Shown here piece by piece: positions 37,599 to 49,802 of a stretch of DNA of 64,000 nucleotides. The position numbers and the translations under genes are program-made. The stretch spans positions 434,001 through 498,000 of the forward strand of contig BLAL01000028.1 of the NCBI GenBank assembly GCA_015698045.1. The letters are read 5' to 3'. This DNA comes from Rhizophagus clarus (lineage: Eukaryota > Glomeromycota > Glomeromycetes > Glomerales > Glomeraceae). Under the pieces are notes generated by a model, which saw nothing but the letters and a program-made list of their open reading frames with translations, was not told where the DNA came from and searched no databases. Numbering within the stretch: the first letter of the stretch is position 1; every line of letters begins with the position of its first letter.

Positions 37599-39069
37599 AT
37601 GCAGGACTATAATATTTTCAAAAATTTAAAAATAAATTTTCCTTCTCAATTTGTGCTTCATGTTGAGCTCAATCGACCCGCTAAACTAAACGCTTTTGAT
37701 AAAATGTACGTCTAGTTTCTTTGTGTTTTCTAAAGTGAAATTTTTTAACCATAAATCTATTTAAACTTTAGTTCTTGGCAAGAGTTACACGCTTGTTTCA
37801 AACAAATATCACTAGATTCAGACGTTAGGGCTGTCTTAATATCAGGAGCTGGCAAATTATTCAACGCAGGAATAGACCGTTTGTTACTTTAATTATTCTA
37901 TATTCATGTTCTTGTGAATTATAGCATTTGTATTATAAATAATTTTTAAATTTTGTAGTAAATAATCTAAATGAGATAAATAATGATACTAAAGAAAAAG
38001 ACTTAGCACGTCGTGCTTTACACACACGAAAAGAATTGCTTGTATGATGAATTTTATTCTGTACAATTGTTATTTTACATTGTTGCTCATAAGTTGTATA
38101 TTTATCATGATAAAAGGTGGCTCAAGATTCAATTTCATCAATTGAACAATGTGACAAACCAGTAATTGCTGCTATCCATAACGGATGCATTGGGGCTGGA
38201 ATTGATTTGATTACAGCTTGTGATATTCGATATTGCTCAGAAGACGCTTTTTTTAGTGTCAAGGTTAGTTAATTTCATCTAATATATTAGCGTATATTTG
38301 TTTCATCGTAATTTCTTAACATTAGGAAGTCGATCTCGGTCTCGCAGCTGATGTTGGTAAGATGTAACCCTTTAGAATATTATATTCCTCCTAATGAATT
38401 AAATGTCTTATCTTTAATATTAGGCACATTGCAGCGCTTACCTAAAATTGTTGGTAACAATAGTCTTGTTAGAGAATTATGTTTAACCGGGCGAAAGTAT
38501 GTAAATTGTGAATTAACTGTTTGCATTGTTTTTCTATTTGGTTCATACACACTAATAAATGTATCTATTTTGCAAGCTTTTCATCAACCGAGGCACTTAA
38601 TATTGGTCTTGTGAATAAAGTTCTTAGTACTAAAGAAGAAACTTTGAGTAAGTATATTTAACATATTATGATATTCATATTTTACCTGATATATATGTAA
38701 TAATTTCAAAATAAACAGCGGAAGCATTAAAAACGGCGAATATTATTGCTAGTAAATCTCCAATAGCTACATTAAGTACAAAGTAAATATTTTGCATAAT
38801 TTCCTCTTTGAACATCAATACTTCATTCTAATTATGTTTTATTTAGGCATCTCTTAAATTTTTCACGTGATCATTCCGTTACCGAAGGTCTTATCTACAC
38901 TGCAGCTTGGAATAGTGCAATGCTAAATAGTAATGTAGGTAAAATATAAAGTTCTTTTTATAATTATTTATTTAAATCTAAATTTTTTATTCCCTATGTA
39001 CTAAAGGATTTGATGGAAGCTTTTGATGCTACTATGGGGAGAAGAAAGCCAAAGTTCTCTAAGCTATAA
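37599..39069 (+). CDS. ECH1: Delta(3,5)-Delta(2,4)-dienoyl-CoA isomerase, peroxisomal (ECH1-like)
   Basis: Ten exons: 37599-37705, 37772-37878, 37959-38041, 38117-38263, 38326-38356, 38424-38496, 38577-38647, 38719-38782, 38847-38934, 39007-39069; 277 aa. It shifts double bonds of dienoyl-CoA in beta-oxidation of unsaturated fatty acids with odd-position double bonds. Crotonase fold: [27 protein letters not shown] (oxyanion hole), [24 protein letters not shown] (oxyanion hole), [17 protein letters not shown]. Glu149 and Asp157 sit eight apart like the two catalytic acids of mammalian ECH1. The last three residues are SKL, a canonical PTS1 peroxisome signal, and no mitochondrial presequence is evident. 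It starts 264 bp after the helicase stop and converges on the F-box gene. Confidence 0.93.
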
Positions 39070-39413
39070 ATATATTATATATTCTTGGAAAAATTTGACT
39101 GTTTTCAAATTAAAATATTTATAATATTTAAAGAGATGTTAACATTTATATAACATTTCTAATGAGACTGTCATGATATGCAATACATTGTTTTTATGAC
39201 AAAGTTATACCAATTATGTCTATTCATTCGTATTTAAAACTTCAAATCATAATATTTACCAATTATCCATTTTACAATAAAACAACTAAGGCAACTAATG
39301 CCACAGATCAATATATGAATTTGCAGCGTTTTCACCATATCACATTCATTATAGGGCATTATAATTTCAAAAACGCCTACCATGCTTCCTAACATTAATG
39401 TTTGTTTATACAA

Positions 39414-41250
39414 TCAAAAGTCCAAAAGTGCATTTCCGACATCTCCATCTTCACCTTCAGGATTGCGATCCGAGACACGATTCCTACTTCTATTATCATC
39501 CTGATTATGACCATTCTCATTTTCACCCTCTCCACCCTCAGAAATGTCTCCACCCACTCCTTCTGCTTCAGAAACTACAGATTCCTCAATTTCAGCATTA
39601 ACAGCCGCAACTGGTCCGACGACCTGATCATTTATGTTGCCAACTCCATTAGTAATTCGATTTCTTTGTTGCGTTATGACTGTATTATTCAAATACTGTT
39701 TTAAGTCTTTAACACCTTTCCCACTAAAAACACAGAACACTTGTCTTTGATGTGGTGTGAATTCTTTGGGAGCTTGTCTGCAAAATCGTTGAACTTCTGG
39801 ACGTAAAAAGGCCGGAACACCAGTAAGAGATAAATGTGTTAAACGAAAACAGGAATTTACTAATTCTAAAACTGCAGGAACGGTTAGATTTACACAGTAA
39901 GATAGATGCACACGTTCTAACGTATGCTGCACAACTCGGTTTTCAATCAAAGCATAAATTGCCTGATCTGTTATAAGAGCACATTTTACTAATCCAATAC
40001 GACGCAATTTAGGAAGATGTGAAAGTTCAAATACAGACGCGTCTGTGAGTTGAGTACAGCAGGCCAAATCAAGATATCGTAACCTGGTACAATGACGAGC
40101 CAGATGAGTTATGGAATGGTCTGTGATACGCGAACAGTGACCTAAGTGAAGATAATGTAAATGTTTCCCCAAACGGGTTATATGATAAACTCCCTCATCT
40201 GTGATATTGCCACATTTTGCTAGAACAAGGTTACGTAACTTGGGTGCACTATGTGCAATTTTGAGTAAAGTTTGATCAGTGATGAGTGCACAGGATGTAA
40301 GATCTAAAATACGTAATTGTTCGTACAAGGACGGCATAGTTTTTGTAAAAGATTCGTCAGTAAGTTTGGTGCAACAAGCAAGTCTAAGTTCGCGTAATTG
40401 TGTGCAGTTTTCAAAAACGGGTTGGATTGCCTTATTTGTTATTTGATCACAATTTGTAAGATCAAGCTCAAGAAGGTGCGGACAATTCTTAGCCAAAATA
40501 ACCACGGATTGGTCAGTAATGATGTCACAACTGCTAAGTTTTATCTATATTAAAATTAAATAATAATAATATATTAGCGAAAAAACACATGTCAGAAAAA
40601 ATAAGTGACATTATCTTTTAAATTACAATACGTACTCTTCTCAGGCTCCTACATTTTGACGCGACAGCCAAGATACCTTTATCTGAAACTTTTTTACATA
40701 AGCTCACATTTAATCCTTGCAATCTTCGGCATCGTTCGCCCACTAATTCTACAACTGCGTCTGTCAAATTTTCAATGTCTGATACATCTAGTGCAACCAA
40801 CCCATCTGCTTTGTCTAATAATTTCAGAAGTCCATTATCTGTAAGTCTTCTGCATCCTCCAAGAGTTAGTCTTTCTAATCTCTCGCAAGAACTTAAACGT
40901 TTTAATGTATCGTCGCTTACATGCTCAATCAAAAAGGTGAAATTTAAACGACGGATAAGGAGAGCATACGGAAAGGTTTGTGTACTTCGTGATAAAGTAA
41001 CTAATAGTTTAATGAGAGACTCACGTACGTTAAGTACTGGCTTATGCCATAAGAGTTCGACCCCACAACGACACCATGATTTACAAACTAGAATACAAGA
41101 TTTTAGGTCGGCAGTAGAGGTGACATATTTGAAAATCTGAAGGATCAATTCAGAAGGTATAGTAGCAGCTTTAGCTACTGAATTTTGGGAAGCTTGAGAG
41201 GGTAAAGTCTGTTTTATAACCTGTTCAGGCAAAGGTTTTTCTGAGGACAT
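39414..41250 (-). CDS. GRR1: F-box/leucine-rich-repeat protein, GRR1-like SCF adaptor
   Basis: Two exons on the minus strand, 41250-40636 and 40544-39414, joined GTACGT...TATAG; 581 aa. Grr1 is the substrate receptor of an SCF ubiquitin ligase controlling cyclins and nutrient signalling. The F-box (TIPSELILQIFKYVTSTADL, then CKSWCRCGVELLWHKPV; about 30-75) is followed by about twelve cysteine-containing LRRs. These have repeated LTLGGCRRLTDNGL, LDLTNCDQITNKAI, LDLTSCALITDQTL and LRYLDLACCTQLTD blocks (about 125-470). After the repeats comes EFTPHQRQVFCVFSGKGVKDLKQYL, a stretch typical of fungal Grr1 orthologues, then an acidic/Asn-rich tail ending NALLDF. Length and layout fit the filamentous-fungal family. 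Convergent with the isomerase gene (345 bp between stops). Confidence 0.93.
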
Positions 41251-41314
41251 TGTAAAAAGGTTCTTGATCGGGTTTAAACTTTACCAAATACACATCCGAA
41301 CTTATAGAGAATAG

Positions 41315-41347
<33 letters not shown>

Positions 41348-42961
41348 TATTATCCAATACAAATATTTTAAACTAATAAATAAATTTTCAAGAAAAAACC
41401 TTGATAATAGGACAAAAGTCTGCAGACAGCACTATAAATATTGGACATAATGAAGTTTAAAAAAAGTGATACCCTAAAAAAACAAAGTGATTAACGTCCT
41501 ACATTTAAATTTCCAGTCAAATTTCTTGAATTTAAGTTACACATGTTGGCACAATTTACGTGATTTATTTGGATAATTTGCTACTTTTTTTCCTAATAAG
41601 ATAATAAATCTAATAAATCTAATAAAATTGTATAATAATCCAAAAAGTGTGGTATAATTTAGAAATTAAATTGAATTTGTATAATATAAAAGTTCAAATT
41701 CAGTTTGGGTTTATATTTAATTTGAATTTTAATACTTTTTTAATTCAGTTTGGATTAAATTTAAATATAATTGTATTTTAATTTGGATTTACTTCAAATT
41801 AAAAAATATAAAGATCTATTTAAATTAAATTTAAATATTTATTTTATAAATTAAAAATTTATTAAAATAAATAAATATACTGGTATATTATACCAAAAAT
41901 ATCTGAATAATTATAATTAAAGATTATATATTTTATATTAAAATTTTTTAAAATTTTATTATCATCATTAAATTTAATTTAAAAACCATAAATATAAAAC
42001 TTTAAAAAGAATTATTTTACTATAATTTTATAATTTAAAAAATAATATTTATTAATTTAGCATTTTTATATATAATTAATCCTTTTTATAGTGAATCTTA
42101 ATATAACAAATAATATAATATAACAGATTTTTAATATAATACTAATTTTTAAATATAAGAAAAAATTGATATAATTAATTTTATTATTTATATTAGTGGA
42201 TTTGTTTTATATTAAATTTTGTTATACAATGTATTATAAAAATTAAAGATATGCAATATAGTGATCTAAAAAATATGTGTACAACTTTAAAAAATGCAAT
42301 TTAGCATGATTTTAATTTTGGCCAAAATTAACATAATTTTGATTAGATTTAATATACTGTAACTAGTAATAATATTTAGTTAAACAAAAAAAAAAAAAAA
42401 ACTTTAATATTATAATTTATAAAATTTATAATTATAAAAACAATTTTATACTTAATAATTTATTAAATAATAATTAATATTATTATAAATTAATAAAAAA
42501 AAAATTGTATAAAAGAAATTATATCTTAATCATAAAAAAATTGAGTCACAATTGTATAATTTTAACTGTAATATTAATACTATAATGCTCTACTAATTGC
42601 AAATGCTCTATAATATGTAAGAAAAAATGAAAAATATAGTAAGAAAGATTAAAGAAAGAATAAAGGAAAGAAGAGATAAATAAAAAGAGATAAAGAAAAG
42701 CAAAAATGATCAAAAAGAAATAAAGAAGGAATAAAAAAGGTAAAGAATAGTAAAAAAGAATAAATAAAATAAAAAAAATGAAGATAAATGAGAAAATAAA
42801 AAAAAAATGAAAAAGAATAAAAAAAATGAAAAAAATAAAAGAAATAAAAATAGAATTAAAAGGAATGAAAGAAACAAATAACAAATAAAAAAAACAAAGT
42901 GAATGAAAGAAAATAACATCAGAAAATTTTTGAGACTAATGCACATTTAATAAATATTAAT
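41251..42961. other. AT-rich stretch; purine low-complexity near its end
   Basis: No gene. The plus strand of 42620-42910 is A/G/T-rich (AAAGAAATAAAGAAGGAATA), which leaves the minus strand open for over 100 codons of Phe/Leu/Ile/Ser; that is composition, not coding. Confidence 0.6.
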
Positions 42962-42979
42962 ATTTAATGTACATTATTT

Positions 42980-45900
42980 TTTTGATAATGTTTAATGAGG
43001 GATCGATTACATTTCTTACTTGCAGATTACTTAGCCATTTTTTCAGCAGAAGGTCGCTGAAGAAAAGCTTGAGCTTTTAGTTTCTTGGGTTCTTTTCAAG
43101 TAATGTTTTTCTTTTTATAGGACTTAACTATGTCTTTTAAAATTTGTCTGGTTTAAAAATACTAAGTTTTGGCAAAATTACTGGCTTGGTACAAACTTCA
43201 CCAAGAAAATAGTTTATAATTGCAAATTTTAGGTTTTCTTCGTATTTTTGAAGATTTTTGTAAGGTTAACATCTAGGCTACCTGGTCTTAAATACCCTAA
43301 AAGAGGGATTTCTCATCAATACTATTTGTTTTGAAAGTATTGCAAAGGACAAAGCAAAGTTATTAGTTGAAGTTTGTTTATGGCCAGAAGTGGCGCTTGC
43401 TTTTTTTTGCTTAAGAGTCATTTAAGGGGATATATAGTGGGATATCAAAAATCACCAGGCAGTTTTTTTTCAGAATTGCATAACCGCATTTTCTCAGCAT
43501 CCAGTGATCATTAAACAATGAACCAAAGCTTGTTAGAATTCCCATAACAAGACGCATTGAATGGTGTTATCTGTATATTTCTAGCATTAATAGGTAATTA
43601 GTTAATGTCAAATATTTATAAACAGTAAAATAGGAATAACTTTTCATCCTTTATTGCTAAAAATATAAAAATAATACTATTTGATTTGTCTTATTATGAC
43701 GAATCTAACAAGATATGCCTCATCATTCTATGATTAATGGACAATGAAATGACTTGATACTTTTATTTTTCATTATTGGAAAAATTTTCAAAAATCATGA
43801 TTTTAAAATAAATGGAGTTTAAATGTTATCCAGTAATCATACAAAGATAATCAAAAGCTCATTTGATTCGTCTCATTGAGATACATTGAATGGTGGTATT
43901 TTTATATTTCTAGCATTAATAAATAGTTAATTATGATCAATACTCCTTGAATTAAAAAGTGGTAATAACTTTTTATCTATTAATGCTAGAGATATAAAAT
44001 ACTACCATTTAATGTATCTCATTATAATAAATATAATGAGCTTTTTATATTACCACCAGATAAGAAAACGCATTGATGTTTCTACATACAATATTAAAAA
44101 AATTGTCAAAAAAAATATAATTTTAAAATAAATTTAAATGGAGTTTAAATGTTACCCAGTGATCATACAAGGATGATCAAAAGCTCATTAGATTCGTCTC
44201 ATTAAAACGCATTAAATGACAGTATTTTTAGATTTCTAACATTAATAGATAGCTAATTATGATCAATATTCTCTAAATTAAAAAGTGTTGATAACTTTTT
44301 ATCTATTGATACTAGAGATATAAAATACTGCCATTTAATATGTCTCATTATGATAAATATACTGAGCTTTTTTTGTTTTTATATTACTACCAGATGAGTA
44401 AATGCCTTGATGTTTATACATGTTAATATTAAAAAGTGTAATTTTAGAATGAAATTTAAATAGGATTAAAATGTTACCCAGTAATCATACAAAGATGATC
44501 AAAGGCTCATTAGATTCAACTCATTTAGAAGCAATGAATGGTAGTATTTATATATTTCTAGCATCAATAGATAAAATGTTATCATCATTTTTTAATTTAA
44601 AGAATACTGAACATAATTAGTTATCTATTAATGCTAGGAATATAAAAATACCATTATTCAGTGTGTCTTAATGAGATGAATCTAATGAGCTTTTGATCAT
44701 CTTTGTATGATCACTGGGTGACATTTAAATTCCATTTAAAGTTTATTTTAAAATTATATTTTTTTAACAATTTTTTTAATATTGACATATAGAAATATCA
44801 AAGCGTTTTCTTGTCTGGTGGTAATATAAAAATAAAAAAAACTTATTATATTTATCATGATGGGACACATTAAATGGTAGTATTTTATATCTTTAGCATC
44901 AATTGATAAAATGTTATCACTACTTTTTAATTTAAAGAATATTGATTATAATTAACTATTTATTAATGATAGAAAACTAAAAATATCATCAATCAATGCA
45001 TCTCAATGAGACGAATCTAATGAGCTTTTGATCATCTTTGTATGATTACTGGGTGACATTTAAACTCTATTTAAAGTTTATTTAAAATTATATTTTTTTA
45101 ACAATTTTTTTAATATTGATATGTAGAAACATCAAGGCGTTTTCTTGTCTGGTGGTAATATAAAGACAAAAAAAACCCATTATATTTATCATGATGAGAT
45201 ACATTAAATGGCAGTATTTTACATCTCTAACATCAATAGATAAAACGTTATCATCACTTTTTAATTTAGAGAATATTGATTATAATTGTCTATCTATTAA
45301 TGCTAGAAATATATAAATACTGTCATTTAATGCATCTTAATGAGACAAAACTAATGAGCTTTTGATTAGTTTTGTGTGATCACTGGATGACATTTAAACT
45401 CCATTTAAAATTTATTTTAAAATCATGATTTTTGAAAATTTTTCCAATAATAAAAAATAATAGTATCAAGGTGTTTTATTGCCCATTAATCATAGAATGA
45501 TAAAACATATCTTGTTAGGTTTGCCATAACAAGACAAATCGAATGGTATTATTTTTATGTTTTTAGCATTAAAAGATGAAAAGTTATTCCTATTTAACTG
45601 TTTATAAATATTTGATAATAACTAATTACCTATTAATGCTAGAGATATAAAAATAACACCATTTAATGCGTCTTGTTATAGTAATTCTAACAAGCTTTGG
45701 TTCATTGTTTAATGATCACTGGATGCTGAGAAAATGTGGTTAAGCAATTCTGAAAAAAGACTATCTGGTGATTTTTGATATCCCACTATAGATGTGGTGA
45801 CTATGGTGTTTTACCTCTTTCCCCAATTTTCTTTTGGGTTTCTGGGAGTATTAATGACTTTTCTTTAATTTTATTCTTTACTTGTCGATGTTTTAACTTT

Positions 45901-46473
45901 TAGTCTCTTTTTCTATTTTAGTTTTGAGGGCTAAGGTATTTGGTGATTTGGTATAACTTTCTTTTTTAGGGTTTTGTTTGTTGATCTAATTAAAGGGAGA
46001 AATTTGGTTGGATAATTTGTTTTAAATTTTGCTAATATATATTGATTCCTAGTAGTTGGGCTGGTCAAAATCACATATGAGTCATTGTGACTTATCTAAT
46101 ATCTTTTTATTTTTGGTGTATCTATACTGGTTAAAAGCTTTTGAATGATTTGGAAAAAATCTTTTTTGGATAGGACTATTAAGCAAAAAAGGAGTTTCAA
46201 CCTTATTGACTAGGAGACCTCAGTATAGTGTCCACGTGCCACTCAGTTAGGGTGGTAGCTTCTTGTAATGGCATACTCTGTAAGGATTATGATAGAAAAT
46301 AATCTGTATTATTAGAGGGTCTTGCTTACACTATGGTATATGACAATACTGGCTATTAGTTGAAATTTATGGGTCACATCTGACATTTGTCAGGTGGGTT
46401 TATTTTAATAAGTCTATATAGATTAGTTTATCTATCTGTTAAATGTGCTTACTGCTATTTGATGATGATGAAA
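42980..46473 (+). mobile_element. Non-LTR retroelement relic with 18-bp target duplication
   Basis: The 18-mer ATTTAATGTACATTATTT is perfect on both sides (42962-42979, 46474-46491). The 3' end before the right copy is GATGATGATGAAA, a short repeat tail as LINE-type elements leave. Length and type of duplication fit target-primed reverse transcription. Without the palindromic element inside it, only about 1.1 kb of retroelement remains, probably 5'-truncated. No reverse-transcriptase motif could be read. Confidence 0.6.
43435..45788. mobile_element. 2.35-kb giant palindrome (foldback element), TA-flanked
   Basis: The left terminus TAGTGGGATATCAAAAATCA is matched inverted at the right end, with TA outside both (43433-43434, 45789-45790). 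The arms correspond along about 1.15 kb each, for example TCAGCATCCAGTGATCATTA on the left against TAATGATCACTGGATGCTGA on the right. The loop at the centre (about 44585-44630) is only a few tens of bases, between CTAGCATCAATAGATAA and TTATCTATTAATGCTAG. Each arm also holds about three ~325-bp tandem units (starting near 43830, 44152 and 44478, with GTTACCCAGTGATCATACAA). No open frame. TA target and all-palindrome structure suggest a Tc1/mariner-class foldback. Confidence 0.8.
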
Positions 46474-46729
46474 ATTTAATGTACATTATTTGAAATATTT
46501 ACCATTAGATAAATAATATTTATCACTTTAAATTTAATGTTTATTATTTAAATTTAATATACATCAGTTAACCATATCTTTTATTCAATTTTATAGAATT
46601 CAGCTTAATTAAAAAATCTGAACTTAATTAATAAATATTTATTTATTTATTTTAATATATAGCATAATAAACAATAATAATTTAAATAAAAAAATTAAAA
46701 ATAAAAATTTCTTATAATGTCAACTTGTA

Positions 46730-47040
46730 AACTAGATTTTTTTTGTATTTCTTCTAATTTTTCACTTTGTTTAGGTCATAAAAAAAATCAATTAATCATT
46801 TTGTTCTTAATACTAGGAGTTTAGCTATATTTAATCCTTTTCTGACTATTAACTGTAATGTATGGGCAGCACATGGTTACCATTTTATATTTGAAAAAAC
46901 AAGTCCCATATCTTTTATTGCTTTTTTTATATTAACTCTATTATCAGTTACTATCATATATACTTTTTTTTTAAGATTCTATTCTTTCAAAATAGTAAAT
47001 AATGAATTAACATAAAAAAGAGGAGAACTTTTCCAAACCA
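46730..47040 (-). pseudogene. hAT transposase fragment
   Basis: The minus strand reads YVNSLFTILKE, KKKVYMIVTDNRVNIKKAIK, then CAAHTLQLIVRKGLNIAKLL and LIDFFYDL. This is the hAT core segment around the second catalytic Asp (TDN) and the CAAHTLQL block. Internal stops show decay. Same family as the relic at 57.8-59.7 kb. Confidence 0.75.
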
Positions 47041-47153
47041 AATTTTTACAGAAAAAAAAATTCTATTTTTCAATATAAAAAAAGGATTTCTACTAATAAA
47101 ACCAGTCAAGAAAGTAAAAAAACTGGACTCGCCACCTTTGATTATTATAGACT

Positions 47154-47648
47154 ATGACTCAAATAAAGAGTTCACCTTCTGACTGTTTTCACAACATTAT
47201 TACAGACTTTTTGTCAGACCTTATCGCTAAGAACTCACCCTTTTTCAACTTCATAGTATTTTCAGACTCATATGGTTTTGATGGGTTTCTTGAGAAATAT
47301 AAGGACCAACAAGTCCCTAGTAGCAAGTTGATAGAGAAAGTAGTTACTGATGACTGTTACTCTCAAACTGCTCACTTTTTGGCTTGCCTTCTCAATATTT
47401 TTCTCTTAGATAACGAACTCATAGAAATATTATTTTTGGATTCTGAAATTCGCTGAGAGATGGAAAATTACAATGCACAATATCCAGATATGGAAAATCT
47501 AGGGGATCCTATTCACCAATCAGATATGTCAATTAATATTGATGAGATTGATGAAGATTTACAAGGATTATTAGACGATAGTCCAGGTACTACACTCCTA
47601 TACAATGTTATACCTATACCTGTATGTCACGTTCTTAATCATTGTTGA
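47154..47648 (+). pseudogene. Retroelement-type ORF remnant with one nonsense codon
   Basis: A 165-codon frame beginning MTQIKSSPSDCFHNIITDFL, with FSDSYGFDGFLEKYKDQQVP, HFLACLLNIFLLDNELIEIL, then (past TGA at 47454-47456) MENYNAQYPDMENLGDPIHQ and a Asp/Glu-rich end. The TGA follows ATTCGC and sits where CGA would give Arg. No recognised domain. The region from here to about 49360, minus the hAT element, ends in an A-run (49351-49362), so this may be a retroelement or retrocopy. Left boundary and target duplication not found. Confidence 0.4.
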
Positions 47649-47805
47649 AATATTATATTTAGTTTAGTTGGTGGGATGATCAATAGTCTATACTAACTTC
47701 TTGTCATACTTTGCATTTGCTTTATGTAATGTTTTTGTTTTATCAGATTGTAGAATTTTTCTTTTTCTTTTTCATTTCCCTTATACCTTGAACAATTCTA
47801 TAACT

Positions 47806-49183
47806 TAGAGGTTAGATCCATGAATAACTTATCCAGATATGCATTTGGATATGCAGATATCTGGATAGCAATTTATATTCACAGCTAATTTTTACAGATT
47901 TTACAGATATTTATAGATATTTATGGATATTTTTAAAAATTTTATATGGTTCAGCATAATTTCAGTGTTTCATTTTTTACTTTTTTAATTTCAATCACCA
48001 ATAAATTTATACATGTATTAAAATATTTTATCAATATTTTATTAACATTTTATTTATTATAATAAAACTTTTTATACTAAAACAAAAACTAAAATTAGGT
48101 TTTTTTTATTATTGATATATAGTACATATTAATATACTTTAAGATGCTGCACTGTTTATCCAAGAATTTGGTGTTCTAAAAGTAAAAAAAAAGAAATGTT
48201 AACACATTTCTTTAAAGCAATTAAGTAAAATTCTCATGCATATTATATATCTTCAAGTCTAGGTTTGTCAAAGACTCCAGCATTCTAAAAATAAAAAAAA
48301 AAATAAATAATAGTTGCTTCTTAAATAAAATATCAAAATTGAGAAATTGAAACAAACTGACTTTATGAAAGGAAATTATAAGCTAGTGTTTCACATAAGC
48401 CAGCTCAGTTTGAAAAAAAAAAATCTAGCTCAAGTCAAAGTGAGCTGAGCCAAACCAAGCCAAGAAAATTCTCAAGCTGATGAACTTTCTTTAAAAATAA
48501 AAGCTGGTCCATGCCTACAAAAAGAAAAGAATATTAGTTAATGTTCTTATATTAAAAAGAGTCTTTAATATTTTCCCCTACTCATATTACTTTAAAGGGC
48601 CATGTGTCAATTGCAAAAAAGTCCATTTCTACAAAAAAAAAAGAAAGAACATTAGTTAACGTTCTTATATTAAAAGAACTATTACTGTTATATTCATAAT
48701 ACAACTTACTATCCCACAAATTTCAGGAGCCGTATCTAAAAGAGAAAAATAAAAAAAATAAAAAAATAAAATTTAGCAGTTTAAAAAACCGTTTTGATGA
48801 AAAAAATTTTTTTTTTAAAATAAAATAAATAAAATATTATGGTAACAGTTTAAAAACCATTTTTTTAACACTTGGCTGCTCTAAAAAAAAGATTATCTGA
48901 TCTAATCTAAGTCATATAAAAATCAGATTAGTAATGAATGTTAAGGCTACATGCAGTTTCAGCAGTTCAGAATTTTTATAAAATTTATTGTTTTTTTAAA
49001 TGGTTATTTGGTATAAAATATCTGTTACATATAACCATATAACAGATAATGGATTTATCTGTATTTATGGATAACATAGATAAATTTAGGATAGCCAGAT
49101 ATTTGTAATAACTTATCTGTATTCAACCTTTTAGTCACAAATTGAATAAATGCGGATAGATAGATATTCAGATTTAACCACTA
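47806..49183. mobile_element. 1.38-kb hAT-type non-autonomous element, CTATAACT target duplication
   Basis: A perfect 8-bp duplication CTATAACT at 47798-47805 and 49184-49191. Termini TAGAGGTTAGATCC (left) and TAGTGGTTAAATCT (reverse complement of right). Subterminal regions are rich in GGATA/ATATCC words such as CAGATATCTGGATA. No transposase. The middle (about 48160-48800) is an exon-like module array on the minus strand, linking this hAT element to the two CACTA-like ones. Confidence 0.8.
48160..48800 (-). repeat. Exon-like module array inside the hAT-type element
   Basis: The minus strand shows units such as GAACGTTAACTAATGTTC, then TTTCTTTTTTTTTTGTAG, then a core beginning AAATGGACTTTTTTGC (near 48635), and again TTAACTAATATTC...TTTTTGTAGGCATGGACCAGC (near 48515). 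The spacer palindrome and pyrimidine/TAG acceptor match those of the arrays at 18-24 kb. Four to six degenerate units. Donors are poorly preserved. Confidence 0.55.
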
Positions 49184-49802
49184 CTATAACTAGACTTCCT
49201 ACTACACTAAAGAGAATAGGTTAGGGCTATAGTAGTTATAAGACACATCTGTGACTTTAGCATAAGGAACAGGTGGATTTTGTCATTAATTATTTTGTAT
49301 TCTTATTGATCTTTTATCTAATATAATAAGTACATACATCTTTTAACTATAAAAAAAAAAAATAAAATAAAATTAGTAAAAATAAAATGTAAAGAAAATT
49401 GTAAACTAAAAAAAATATTGAGAATTAGTAAAAAAATAAATTATTTAATAAACAAATAAATACTATTATTGATAATAATATAAATATATTATCGCCATTT
49501 TCGAATTACTGTGGTCAGCGATTAATTTTGCAATAAATAAAAATATCCAATTTTAAGACTACAAAAATAATAATATCAGATCATCAAAATTGATTTGATC
49601 TGCATAATTCTAAGCCACTATTGTACAACTTTTGAAGTTTGTTTTTACACTTCGCTTGGTATTTTTGCTAAAAGCATATAAACCGATTCCTAAACCGATT
49701 CCTAGCGATTCTACCGATTCCACCGATTCCACTTATTCTGACAGATTTCTCATAAACTATTTATAAGAAAAACCATTCTATTTCCTTTAGATAAACACAA
49801 CT

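Noticed and set aside
42546-42946. Minus-strand open frames of 78-112 codons
   Set aside because: Same composition artefact: Phe/Ile/Leu/Ser runs from an A/G-rich plus strand.
47100-49362. Full LINE with poly(A) at 49351 spanning the 47.1-kb ORF
   Set aside because: The A-run and orientation fit, but no left boundary or target duplication could be identified, so only the ORF remnant is reported.
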